This document shows positions 34,180 through 45,857 of a DNA stretch of 64,000 nt, piece by piece. The position numbers and the translations under genes were made by a program. Positions within the stretch are counted from its first letter, which is position 1. Each line of letters begins with the position of its first letter. The stretch comes from Spisula solida (taxonomy: Eukaryota > Mollusca > Bivalvia > Venerida > Mactridae): NCBI GenBank assembly GCA_947247005.1, contig OX365949.1, positions 4,846,001 through 4,910,000 of the forward strand, given 5' to 3'. The notes below the pieces were generated by a model that saw only the letters and a program-made list of their open reading frames with translations, was not told where the DNA came from and did not search any database.

Positions 34180-35006
34180 ACGCGGGTCAACCAACACAGA
34201 CCTTAACTGGATCTGAGGGTTCTTTGAAGGGTCTTGGGACATCGGTCACTTCTTCGGTCTTGTTATGTCTTTTTTTTCCAAAAAAAATTTCTTATAAATA
34301 ATCATAAAAGCACTCATGAAAAGTTACATTGTTTGTATTTTGGTCAATTCTCATATTTTTTCACGGAGATCTGTATTGACAAACCAGCAGTAGACAGTTG
34401 TGATCAATTAACATGGTCATCTAACACAGAATGATTGTTGATAATTAATTCACAATAAATGGTTGTTGGTTGATTGTTTGTGTTGACAATTTGGGTACGA
34501 ACAAATTTGGATACGCTTCGTTTATCAAACTTTATGATGCAAATTAGCATCGAAAGTTGATTTCTTTGTTTACCTACGCCAATTATGTGTATAAAAGACA
34601 GTTTTCCTTGTTTAAAACAAGTACTTTAATCGTATAAGCAGTTATTTTAACGATTGTAGGCTGTACTTACTTGACGAATGAAACAACTTCTTCCGTTTGC
34701 GAGGGACAGTCTAAAATGCTAACCGACCGCCTTTATCTCGCGCGCTAGCATTCTTACCTCCCCTATCGCGTTTAATGTTGTGTAAGCTAGGGCCTTCGGT
34801 TATCTCAAGGAACATTTTTAAACATCATTAGAAAATAAAAGATAATTTATTAACAACAAAAATATTTTTTTAATGAGTTTGCCAATTCCATTCACGTCTT
34901 CAGAGTACCCCGAAAAAACACTTCCTGTACACACAAATCTCAATCGGACAGGGGTGACCAAATTTCGGTGGGTTAAAAACTCGCAACACGTACAATGCCG
35001 TCTTGG
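34180..35006. other. Unassigned part of the insertion
   Basis: No coding or repeat feature recognised. Confidence 0.45.
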
Positions 35007-35043
35007 ATTTTAATCGAGATGCCTTCGGCATCTCGATTAGAAT
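35007..35043. repeat. Hairpin, 17-bp stem
   Basis: TAATCGAGATGCC, loop TTC, GGCATCTCGATTA, with the stem extended by a few bases and one mismatch. Not followed by a T run, so not terminator-like. Confidence 0.7.
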
Positions 35044-35199
35044 CCCTATTACTAAAATGGAAAATCATTTTCCGCTCAACATTTAAATTTTAGTTAGGGG
35101 TCTGAGATATTGTGATAAAATTGCCCTAACTTATTTTACTGGGCTGTATACTCTGATTGCAAATTCTATACTGTACAACATTATTGTTCATACAAATCT

Positions 35200-35392
35200 T
35201 AAGTAATATAAATACTTAAATGTAGAAGTTCCTCTCAGATTAAATTACTTAAAGAAGTATAATTACTTCAAGTAGTATTATATTACTATAGCTTAAAAAG
35301 TAAGTAATACTTAGTAATTAATTACTGTAAGTATTACTTAACATTACTTGAAATAAGTAATAACATTTTCTAAGTAATTTTTTTTTTGAGTG
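35200..35392. repeat. TTACTTAGTAA-type array, right
   Basis: AAGTAATAT, TTACTTAAAGAAGTA and AGTAATTAATTACTG words pack this stretch. It mirrors the array at 28796-29190 and ends TTTTTTGAGTG at the insertion border. Confidence 0.75.
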
Positions 35393-35394
35393 AT

Positions 35395-35650
35395 AAAAGA
35401 AGGTTGACTATAGTGTTTCCGTCTTGGTACGGACAGTGACAAATGTAACTGGGGGCTCAAACGATTTTGACTGAACGAGAAAATGCAACTCGATGAGTTC
35501 TTATTTCAGGTGTCAAAAAGTCCTAAAAGGTTTATGAATCACTGTAAATGGTATAGACCTGCAGTTGCATAAATAAGTGTATCAGCTAAACAAAAAAATC
35601 AACATTTCCTGTGTCAGTAATATAGTGAATAAGTTTGCTGAGAAATATTT
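35395..35650 (+). repeat. ~770-bp dispersed unit, copy 1 right part
   Basis: Continues copy 1 after the insertion. GTTTCCGTCTTGGTACGGAC, GGGGCTCAAACG, TGTCAAAAAGTCCTAAAA and CAGTAATAT align in order with 38764-39010. Copy 2 has an extra ~65 bp near 38908-38975 absent here. Confidence 0.8.
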
Positions 35651-35879
35651 CTTTTACTTGTGTGTGTGTTTTATTTCCATCTAGTGTATTAGTGTTGAAA
35701 GCAATGATTGATGGATAGTTTGCTTCTGTAAGTATGCGGAAACATTAAACCACCACATTAGCGATGGAGTTCTTAATATATTTATAAGCATTGTGATCTT
35801 TTAAGCTGCGTACATTGAATGATGTAAAAATATACTATTGACATTTTATAAAGGTCGGCATATCTTTACAAAAAGATTA
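35651..35879. other. Spacer between the two ~770-bp copies
   Basis: About 230 bp with a short TG run (35660). Not shared with the flanks of either copy. Confidence 0.5.
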
Positions 35880-36163
35880 TACAACTCAGATAGGGAAGGC
35901 ATCACTCATCAGAAACAACATGTCACGAAATGCACAAACAATACATTGTACATAATGCTAGCTCTGCATGAAAAAAACGAGTTAGGAGATTTGATGATAT
36001 TTAATTGGTTATTACAATTTGAAAATTATGTTGGCGCTTAAAATCAGATCTAGCACTAATTTCTAGTAATTTATGTTAAATGGGAAGCGTATATTATTAA
36101 ACAAGACTTGGCACGAAATGCACGGAAAGATTACGGACCACAAGTACAAGCCCTAGGATCTAC
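35880..36163 (+). repeat. ~770-bp dispersed unit, copy 2 left part
   Basis: Parallel to 28220-28505. It ends at AAGCCCTAGGATCTAC, where copy 1 continues uninterrupted. Confidence 0.8.
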
Positions 36164-36165
36164 TA

Positions 36166-38576
36166 CAGGGTGTCCCAAAGAAAACGGGGACCTACCTAAA
36201 ACCCTTATAGCGGACTATACGCAGGCCGCAAGGCATGCGGATGTCGTTCCGCTTTACGATAACACATGTCACGTGATTTGGTCAGAGTTCGACACTAATG
36301 GATTTGGAAATTTGTGTTAAAATTCCGCACGGAAAGAAAGATACCGAAAAATGGCTGCCAATAGAATAACAAAAAAATTTAAAATGCGATATTCGGCAGC
36401 TCATAAATGTTAAAAAATATTCCAAAAACTAGTGTAGGCCCCTGTCTAGAAAAGAAAAGATAATAATTAACAGTCTTCCATGGTTGCTTGCAACCCGTCT
36501 TCTATATGGGACACACTCTATTCTATACTTCAGGAAACAAAAATGGCAGCCATTTTTTGGCCCGCTTCGGAAGGAAATTTTAACATTTTCAGTGCATAAA
36601 CGATGCTACAAACTGTTATGAGACACATGATTACTCCGAGATAACGAAGTAAGTCGAGTGGGAATCGTTCATATGTGCGAAATATCAACCAATCTTAAGA
36701 AAATCTAATAAAACGACAATATGTTCCGGTTACTTGAAGTGAAGTTGAAGTTGACATGTTCCGGTTACTTCCCTTTGCAAAGCGGTTACTTCCCTTTGCA
36801 ATACAAGTAGTATAAAGTCCGTTTCGGGTCTTTTCGTATCCGGACCGGACTGATAATTCCACATCGTAGTTGTAGGTTATTGTAAAGAAAGTAAAGTGAA
36901 TGAATTTTCGTAATTCCTCGCCGATGTTTTTGTCGTTATTGGATACAATAAAACCCGGAATTTTCCGTCTGAATATCTTTTTTATTTTGACGATTTGCAA
37001 CAGGATTTATTTGACAAGAAAAGGTGATAAAGATTAAAGATGTTTGATATTAAATCGTAATATGATTAATTGAAATGAAAATAGCCTTTTCTCTTGAACA
37101 AAAGTACTGTCTGATATACTCATGCAACCCATTACTCTATAAAAATGTAAAGTATCAAATTAGGCATATTTGAAATCAGTTGCTATCTGTGTTTATATCT
37201 AATTATGCATTTTTAAATTAGTTACCCCTGAATTAAGTAGACCTAGAATTAAACAAATTGAAAAACGTGCATTATCCACAGACAGATATATTTTCATTTT
37301 GATCGGGCTGACAAATGTTCATTCGGACTGACAAACGATAGCAGGTTCGTATCGTCCTTCGTTACTTCGTACCCAATATTTCGTATCAAACCGCTATCGA
37401 GCGCTTTCTTGTGCAACGGACCGCTTCTGTAGGTTGCATAGACGTAGGAAAGCGCTCGGTAGCGCCTTTTGGAAACGAATTGGTTAGGTAACGGGCTCCA
37501 GATTCGTAACTTCGTAACCGAACAATTTATTGTAAAGTTATTCATCATCAAAAAAATCCAGTACTAGATGAGCATGTTACAAATAATGTAGGTCCGCTAA
37601 AAATATGCTGTGCATTAGTTCATATTAACTTTTTTTAATGAATTTGACTGATTTGTTGAGAGTGTGTAAAAATGATCTCTACTTCTAACATAGGTATTTA
37701 TTAATGTTTCGCTTTAAAGCAGGAAGTGACGTCATCATTTTACCTATGGTGCTATTCCCTGATTTTTGCTGACTTACGTAGGAAAATTTCATCACTTGAT
37801 AAGACATTGATGTCTGAGCGTTCATTTGGAGAAATACATGGTTTTAAAGTCACAGAGGTGATGAAAATTTTGTGAAAATCTAAGAACTTTGCAATGCAAT
37901 AATGAAAGTTAGGAGAAAGTGGTGAGTACTTAATAAAAGGAAAGCAGGCTACCTTCAAAATATTCATTAACAATCACTAAAGAAGCAACATAGCAATACT
38001 AGTTTATTATTGTTGAGAACAATCGACATGACAGCTTGGTAAGAAGCAAAAGATAATAAGGTGAACTTTTATCCAAATAAACAGTTCATTGATATACATC
38101 ATTTAGTGTGTCAGCATGTATAAGAAAGCAGAAACCACTTATTACAACAAATCAGCAGTAAAAAACATGGTATGTTCACAAAAAGTACTGACATTTGACC
38201 TCAAACCTAAGGGCAAGTGGCCTAGATATAGATAGCTAGGACATGAGCCCTATAGTGAATCCGTTTGCCATACATGATGAACATTAGTCCTGCAGATCCA
38301 TTATTCTTGAATATGGGACACCTGAGATGTCATTTTGTTCAGCCTGTAAATCTATCTATATGAACATGCTGAAATTCCTTTTTCACTGTATGCTAATATA
38401 CCGAAACACGTGAATGAAAACATGGGAGGTAATAATCACAATTATCATGCTGGTATTTTGAACTGTGTGTATCCCTTAATGTTTTGTCATATTGACAATG
38501 TGTTATTGATTAGAGAGACAAAGTTACGAATGTTTAACCTAGGTCCCCGTTTTTGGGGACACCCTGTACACCAATG
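36166..38576. mobile_element. 2.41-kb TA-flanked DNA element without transposase
   Basis: Left end CAGGGTGTCCCAAAGAAAAC followed by GGGGACCTA. The right end is the inverse with small differences (about 29 bp arms). TA at 36164-36165 and 38577-38578. The empty site is seen in copy 1 near 28505. CAGGGTGTCCC ends and TA targets fit the Tc1/mariner superfamily. No transposase frame is visible. A direct duplication of AGCGGTTACTTCCCTTTGC-type sequence lies near 36750-36800. Unusually long for a non-autonomous mariner-type element. Confidence 0.8.
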
Positions 38577-38578
38577 AA

Positions 38579-39050
38579 CATAAATAACTGAATTTTAACA
38601 GACACAGCCACAGCCTGCCGCCTCAGTCAGACATATCTTGAGAAAGGTGAAACAACAGACAAACACACAACAAAGTCAAACAGTACGCATTCCGGTTTTT
38701 TAAAGAAACTGAAAGTTGCAACATAATGAACTCGGGAAAATAAAAAGATAAGGCTGTCTATAGGGCTTCCGCGTTGGTACGGACATTGGCAAATGTTACT
38801 CGGGGCTCAAACGTGGTCTACTGAACGAGAAAATCCTGTAATTTCAAGCGTCAAAAAGTCCTAAAGGTTTATGAATCATTGAAATTAGTATAGCCTTGCA
38901 GTTGCATCCTTAATTTTTAATGGTTGTCGACCAAAAGAAAAACTTAAAATTTCTTGAAATCTTATAATTCACAGAAGTGTATCAGTTCAACAAAATAATC
39001 AACCTTTTTCAGTAATATTGTGAATAAATTTTTACTAAGAAACATTTCTT
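38579..39050 (+). repeat. ~770-bp dispersed unit, copy 2 right part
   Basis: Resumes with AATGAACATAAATAACTGAA. Includes the site AATAAAAAGATAAGGCTG that is empty here but carries 6.66 kb in copy 1. Related scraps recur at 58990-59060 (GTCAAAAAGTCCT). Confidence 0.8.
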
Positions 39051-40085
39051 CCACATTGAATCATTAGTTGTTAGCCCATGGTACAATGCATAATATAAAA
39101 GTAAATAGCAAGAGAAAAACACAAAGCTAAGGAGGAAGTAAGAACACTTTTTATCCAATTATATATCATATTAAAAATATTAACAATAGTGACAAGTATA
39201 CCATTTTTTTCTACCAGCACGTTTAAAGCAGAAGGACATTGTACTTCGAGTCACTATATGCGACATTGAATATATTACTTTGATGGATCAGCCATACTCA
39301 GATATAATTGGTTTTGATAAACATTAGTATTCTCAAGACATTTACCTCCATTATTTTGTTTTCTGAAGCGTAATTGATGACGGACATTAGCCAAGTTTCA
39401 AGACGACTTGTCCTTATTAGGGATTTTTTTGGATTACTTGGTATCATTTATCATTGCTTTTAGTAATGGCTTGTTACAAGTTCATATTTTTCAGGCGAAG
39501 GTAAGGGATATTTTGAAAAGACATACACGTTTGTTATACAGATGCATTGATGATAAAATATATATGGCGACATCGTAAATGCGTTGTATGTGGTGGAGAA
39601 TTTTGGAAACAATGGTAAGCTAGTTTAACGTTGACGTCATGGCGAGATAATATTATTTGGAGTGCTCCGTATCCGATTTCAAAGTAATATCTACCACTTA
39701 CAGAATTGTTATTTGTGAATATTTTTGCAATACTTTCAAGACAAGAACAGACCATCATGACGACAACAAATAATAGGAACAACCCACAAACAACTCACAG
39801 GTAGAGTGTACATACACCTTTCAAAGAAACGAAGCAACCTTATACTTGCACAACGAAATTGAAGAAGGACACATACCAAAAACACAATTTCACAAAAGGC
39901 ACAGTGAATAATTTTGTTTTGTTAATTTCTATAGTGGACAAACATTCATACATTTGCAGAAGAGGGTTGACTAAGTGTCTTCCGGCGACACATGCCACTG
40001 GTGGTAAATGACATTTTAAATATTTCGACAAATATTGAGGATTAGTCGATGTTTTCTTAGTGGCTATTGTAGCTATTTACACATA
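39051..40085. other. Unassigned spacer
   Basis: Includes a minus-strand 82-codon frame (39782-39534) with a hydrophobic start but no family resemblance. Confidence 0.45.
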
Positions 40086-40307
40086 TCGCTGGCTTAGAAT
40101 TAGAAGGTCGTAAGATATGAAATCTGCATATCAAGGTGTTTCTTATGAGCCTAGTTAAATGAAAATCGGAAGTGGTCATGTTGACCAAACTGAAGTTTTA
40201 AATGCTTGTTTTCCTATAAGTAAAGAGTAGTTTTCAGACAGTTTTTTTTTTGTTTTCTTAAATAATTGATTTTGTACTTACGACCTTCTGATTGTAAGCC
40301 AGTGCCA
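40086..40307. mobile_element. MITE family A, copy 2 (222 bp)
   Basis: Inverted relative of 7751-7987. Left end TCGCTGGCTTAGAATTAGAA with GGTCGTAAG, right end the inverse with two changes. TA at 40084-40085 and 40308-40309. The interior matches copy 1 in reverse (TAAGTAAAGAGTAGTTTTC, CATGTTGACC). Confidence 0.8.
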
Positions 40308-40837
40308 TATAAAAAGTGCGCACCAGAAGATATGTAGACGCTTTGAATAATGTGTTTATTGACCACTTTATAGTTACAAAGAATAAAATACGTGAAGTTA
40401 CTAATTTGAACTAGTTTATTCCGTTTTGTAAATCTGTGTTCATTTTGTAGGTGCCCTTATGAAACTTTGTCGTCCAGTGTAAGATAGCTTAGATCTTGTT
40501 TATGTGGATATGGCTTTGTGTGTTGTGTTTGTGGACGCATTGTGGTCGTATCTGGTCTGCTGACATAGTCGACAGGATGTCGGAGTAAGTTGTCGTGATC
40601 GTGGAGCAGTTCAGTTTCGTTTGTTCTAGTTTATTTCAGATGTCCCTGTTTCTTTTTAGTACTGATTCCCTTTCCGGTTATAATCTTCTATCTTTAAGCT
40701 CCAAAACTCAGGTTTTCGTATTTTCACTATGGCCTCTTTTATATAGAGCTAGTAATTTGCATACTGTTCATTTTGTGTCGGACTTCCATGCCGATTTTTA
40801 TTATCGTTTTGTTTGTGTAATCTTGGTTTTGTTTTCT
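40308..40837. other. Unassigned spacer
   Basis: Contains an 84-codon hydrophobic plus-strand frame starting at 40595, without recognisable domain. Confidence 0.45.
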
Positions 40838-41165
40838 TTTTGTGTGTAATCTGAGAGTATTTTCAGTTTGTGTGTAATCTGTGAGTGTTTTCAGTTTGTG
40901 TGTAATCTGAGAGTGTTTTCAGTTTGTGTGTTCTCTGAGAGTGTTTTCAGTTTGTGTGTAATCTGTGAGTGTTATCAGTTTGTGTGTACTAAGTAATCTG
41001 AGAGTGTTTTCAGTTTGTGTGTAATCTGTGAGTGTTTTCAGTTTGTGTGTAATCTGTGAGTGTTTTCAGTTTGTGTGTAATCTGTGAGTGTTTTCTTTTT
41101 GTGTGTGATCTGTGAGTGTTTTCATTTTGTGTGTAATCTGTGAGTGTTTTCTTTTTTTTGGTGTG
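40838..41165 (+). repeat. 28-bp minisatellite, ~11.5 units
   Basis: Unit TGTGTGTAATCTGTGAGTG plus TTTTCAGTT. The commonest variant is CTGAGAGTG against CTGTGAGTG. The sixth unit holds a 7-bp insertion (TACTAAG), and the last three carry TTTTCTTTTT or TTTTCATTTT instead of TTTTCAGTT. Confidence 0.95.
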
Positions 41166-43016
41166 ATCTGCGATTTTTCTCTAGTATTTCTACTATGCGC
41201 TACCTTTGAGACCTTGAATATTCGGACAAACATTGTTGTTAACATGAACTCATTGAACTTCATCAATACTTGTCGCTCTTGCATAAAAAACTGGTTGCTA
41301 GACATTGTTCATGGAGTAATGCATAAATTCTAAACAGGATGTTAACTAATTAATAGTTGATGTATTTGAAGCCAGTAAAAGATAGCTCTAATCATGTCAC
41401 GTAATAATCGCACGATGTTCATGGTATAAAACGTGTTAATGCACAAAAATTGTTGATTATCGATGTTTCACCTCGCATTAGTATTCGTTATACGGACTGA
41501 GTCGCTGATGTCTACTGACGTATTAAACATATTTAATCCAACATAATTTGTACATAAGATACACATTCTAAGAGAATGGCATGTGGTATTACATGTACTG
41601 TGAAATACGAAGTTGTTGACGGTCGGAATTAATCAGGGAAGTCAGTTAAACATTCACTATTTTAAAGTACTAGTACATGTCAACTTATGTGGGCGTGTTG
41701 TGTTCAAATCAGAGGGATATCTAACATTCGTTAAGCCCCCGCCGATATGAACTACTGTCTACGGCCTCCGTGATTAATTCCTACGCATATGAACTCTAAA
41801 CCGTGATCTATTCACCGGTATATCACGCAAAACTGCGATATATTTCCTAATTAAGCTCCCGCCGATATGAAATGCTGCACTGGCTAAACTGTAGAAAACA
41901 TCATGTACATGTAATAGAATATTTCAATGAAAACAAATGTTTTAACTTATTTTTGCATTGTGCATTGCTGCGACCATGTCAGTCTGAAATACAAGTTTTA
42001 ACAAACGTGCAATAATTCACTCTATAATGTATTTATTCCCGTATTAACTATAAAGTATTTGTTTGTAAAACTATTTTGAATCAGTAAGACCGCAGTAGAC
42101 AGTGTAATGTAAATTATGCAAATGCGAAAGAAATTCCGTTTATTTCATTCACATACTTGGTGAGAGCAACGGACGACAACACTGCTTTGAGATTGACAAA
42201 CGACCTACTGAAAGACACGAATCGTCTTTCATGAGACCTATATATACTAAGTATCATGATGCACTTAATACTTGTTGCCCAGCTGCGACGGTTTTAATTT
42301 AGACATATTTAATAAGTTAGAGCGCAGATTATGGTACTGTCTTGAGATCCAAAGGAACATATATGTTGTATTTACTTAAAAGTGGAACATTCCACAACGA
42401 AACATGAGTGCATTATATAATGTCTGCACATTTTCGTATATTTTCCAATCTGCGTTGGTATTTATTATGTTCGAAATACTGACCCAAAAGTAACTGACGT
42501 GTTTTCATGGTTTTTAGTTGTTCGATTAGAACAACTATATTTAATACACTCGTTTCTATAATCGACTTTACTTCTGTTGATAAAACTACTTTTCTTCCTT
42601 CCATAACTACCGATGCGGATATAAACCATCCAGCATATATACTACAAAGCTACTTCATTTTCTCAATCTGTAGGACATGGATATCCCAATAAATAATTTA
42701 AACCTTTTTCAAGTATTGTTTGTATTTACAAGTAACTGCCACTTCTGTTAACTGCCTTGCATAATTTTATTTACCGTAGCACGCAGTAACATTCAAAATT
42801 TCTCGGTGAACGCAATATTACTTACACCATACTTCTGTTGCATAAGGTTATCTTCCGGTCAATAAATAGACGATTCTCACTGTTCTATTACTGGAGACAA
42901 AACATTGACTGATAAGCCATTATATTTGTGTGCGTTGTAAGTGAAGGTTACAATCATGTGTGTTTAAAATGGCATATTTAGATGATTTTAAGCATTTAAA
43001 CGTGTAGATCTATATA
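41166..43016. other. Unassigned spacer
   Basis: GCCCCCGCCGATATGAA (41735) and GCTCCCGCCGATATGAA (41854) form a short local duplication. Otherwise nothing recognised. Confidence 0.5.
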
Positions 43017-43827
43017 CACCAAGGACTTTAAAAACGTCTCACGTAATTCAAAGCCCAAAATCGCTAAAAGTATTTATGTTATTGCAATCTAATTTTACAT
43101 GTGTATTAATTGATATTTCCTATGTGGAAATCAGTTTAGATTGTAATTAAATGTTGTCTGGTTATTTTCTGGGAATCCCACAAGCGGACTTACCTTAAGC
43201 AAAAGTGTGGGTTTTTTAATACCGGCTAAGGGCGCAATTTATTCTTATATACGGGATCACATTCGTATACATACTTAATCCTAAAACGAACCTCCTGTCA
43301 CATATAAGATTTTCACAATAGTTTATACGCGTGTTCAAATTCAACAATAACCTGTCATTTTGTTTAAAACAAGCATAAATAAAGTCAATAACAGAAGAAT
43401 GTCCACGCATTTCATAGTGATGCAATTTGTAAATTAAAGTAAAACATGCAGATGCTTAAATAAAGTGTATTCGACGAATTAGTGTGCATGCACCAACACA
43501 TCAAGAATTTTATATTATCTAAGATATTATAAAATATTTTAAAAAAAATGTTTTTTTGTTTACTCTTTATTAATGCTACAGTTACCTATGATAACGAGTA
43601 TAATTCCTCGCATTATAGCCTGTATTGAAAATCCCACAATTTTGCCTAGGGTGAGTGCGCTTGCAGGATTCCTAGAAAAAATGAGACAACATTTTATTAC
43701 AAACCAAATTGATTTACACGTTGGAAAGATCAATTAATACACGTGTAAAATTATATTGCAAAAACATAAATACTTTGAGTGATATTGGACTTTGAATTAG
43801 GTGAGGCGTTTTTAAAGTCCTTGAGTG
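43017..43827. mobile_element. TA-flanked element with ~110-bp inverted ends (811 bp)
   Basis: The left arm to about 43122 and the right arm from about 43724 are inverse complements at roughly 88-90% (AAGGACTTTAAAAACG, TAATTCAAAG, AAAGTATTTATGTT, TTTTACAYGTGTATTAATTG). TA at 43015-43016 and 43828-43829. No transposase frame. Confidence 0.8.
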
Positions 43828-44516
43828 TATCATGCCAGAAAGCTATATCTTCCAGTACTAGTATATATGTACTGGAGTTTACATCAAGCCAAGCAAGCAT
43901 GCGTTAATAAAGAGTATACGCTAGTTATAAATGTACAATTAAATCATAAGAAAACATAAAGTTGAGAAAAATACAACTACATCTTCTGATTCATCTTAAT
44001 TTATACTTCCTCTGCATTCATTCGAGCATTTTTAGTGCTTTCGGCACTTTGATTATTGGTTTACTGTAGTCTAGTCTAGTCTAACTTAGAGCATTTGGGT
44101 AGGAAGCAACATTTTTAGTGATTGAAATTTTTGTCTTGTCATATTTTGTGGAAACATAATACAAAAACATTAACTATGGTTTCAAATGCATGCGTTGCAT
44201 TAGTGGATGCTAGATGCGTGAAAAGATACAGCATTAATACTAAGGGCGCTTTTGTTGAAAATATCCGGTTTCAGTTTGGGTTTTAGGCTTGGTTAAACAT
44301 TGAACAGTAAACGAAAATAGTTTTCGATTTAAACTGAGTGGAGAACAAACAGTTTAAAGAAACATTTTAGTCTCCAAGGCTACAGAAAAGAGCTATACTA
44401 TGGTCTTGATACACACGCTTATAAAGAAAAGAAAGTAATAAAAAAGAATGATGTTATTATCCCTTTTGTTATTCCTGATTAGAATGTCATATTGATATAT
44501 TGAATAGGATGGTACA
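43828..44516. other. Unassigned spacer
   Basis: Nothing recognised; a short TCTAGTCTAGTCTA run near 44071. Confidence 0.5.
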
Positions 44517-45409
44517 CAGGATTAATAATATCTGACACCATTACAACAGAATGCCATGAGGAAATGCTTGTTCTCATCTGATGTTTTCATATACCAATGG
44601 AAAGCTAACATATATGAGTTTCATTCAATGAATATCATGATTATGTTACTACAGATGCAACACAGGAATTTAGATAATTGCAAAACGTCATTTTTTATCG
44701 ATAAATGTCAAATTGACGTCCAAATTGAATTTGTTCCATGGTTCAATTATTTAGCTTGTAAAGTATTGCACAATGTAACCAGATTAATAGTGGTTTTAAA
44801 CAAAATTTTACATCAATTCGAAAGTTTTATTTGAATGCAACAATCTAAAAGCTATTAAATGTTACAGTTGCCTGGGTTACCAGTTGCTAGGTAACAAAAG
44901 AACCTAACACAAAAATTGCATTCTCGTTTATAGCCAAGTAAATAAAGGGACTAGTGTTTTTCTTTTATTTCCTTCTGCAATATAAATTATTGTTTTAAAT
45001 TCACTGTTTTAAAGTATATATTCTACAATGAACCACCATATGCAATGGATGAGTTTAAAATAATAATTTAGAAAGAATAATAATAATCAAAACACAGTCA
45101 CATGCTAACTTGGTTATAAGCGAAACAGTTATTTTGAGATAGGTTATTTCATCGCCTAGCAACCGTACTATTTATAAGTTTCAAGGTTATCACAAATGGA
45201 TGAAACTGTCAAATTAATATAAAATCGTGCTTATAAACACTTTAAAACTGCCATTCTTTATAAGCTATTAAATTTAACTTGGGTAACAAATTCAATTTGG
45301 ACGTCTATTTCACATTTATCCAAATGTTAGCTTTCAATTTTCAAGTGAAAAAATCAGATGATAACATGGCATTCGGTTGTACTGTGGTCAGATGCTATGA
45401 GACACCCTG
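44517..45409. mobile_element. Fold-back element, long diverged inverted ends
   Basis: The left half to about 44900 and the right half from about 45150 are inversely related: CAGAATGCCATG / CATGGCATTCGG, GAAAGCTAACAT / ATGTTAGCTTTC, ACGTCCAAATTGAATTTGTT / AACAAATTCAATTTGGACGT, GTTGCTAGGTAAC / CGCCTAGCAACC. The right terminus is CAGGGTGTCTCATAG (inverse) at 45409; the left is CAGGATTAATAATATC. The core has no coding capacity. The CAGGGTGTCTC end resembles mariner-type termini such as that at 36166. Confidence 0.7.
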
Positions 45410-45857
45410 CATATGATTGAAATTGCCATCTTTACAGTAAAAAGATAAAGAAAGCGTTAGATTAAAATACTGTCAATTGATAATTTGTCAATTATTGATT
45501 ATAAGGAAGAACTCTGACCATAGCTAATCAAAACGGATAAGAAGATTCAGTAATGGTCAACATGGTCGGTCACTTTCCCGCGTTAAACTGCACTCACTTT
45601 CAGACTCATAAAACCGACCAAACCGCCTCCGGTGGTAGTTTGGAAGGTTAGACAAACCGGTTGAAGATGTTTGTAAACACACGGCAAAACCTTTTTTTCA
45701 AACCAGTTTTACTGAACAAACGGACAGTTTGACGAACCAGTTGAAAACTAAACCAGGTTTGTTGCAAACAAAGGCGCCCTAAACTACTGCGTAATACTAT
45801 TACAATGTTAGCTTGTAAAAAAGCTACGATGTGGCTCGGTCGTCTTTGTTAGGTGAT
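45410..45857. other. Spacer with AACCGGTT-like words
   Basis: Between 45600 and 45760 words like AAACCGAC, AACCGGTT and AACCAGTTTT recur, possibly a decayed short repeat. No genes. Confidence 0.4.

Larger units (their letters stand above)
28734..35394. mobile_element. 6.66-kb insertion with TTACTTAGTAA-type ends
   Basis: Comparison with copy 2 of the host repeat (38747-38790) shows the uninterrupted sequence AATAAAAAGATAAGGCTG. In copy 1, AATAAAAAGA (28724-28733) and GATAAAAGA (about 35391-35399) bracket 6.66 kb, giving an 8-9 bp near-duplication. Both ends carry arrays built on TTACTTAGTAA, and short inverse ends CACT(C/A)AAAAAAAA are visible (28797 onward; to 35391). The interior holds repeat blocks and a hAT MITE but no transposase or polymerase frame that I recognise. 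It could be one large element or several nested insertions. Confidence 0.5.

Noticed and set aside
39534..39782. Minus-strand 82-codon frame with a hydrophobic start
   Set aside because: No conserved domain, no repeat of the pattern elsewhere and no supporting context; chance frame in AT-rich DNA is likelier.
40595..40849. Plus-strand 84-codon hydrophobic frame before the 28-bp array
   Set aside because: T-rich sequence gives hydrophobic codons by composition. The frame ends in the repeat and shows no family resemblance.
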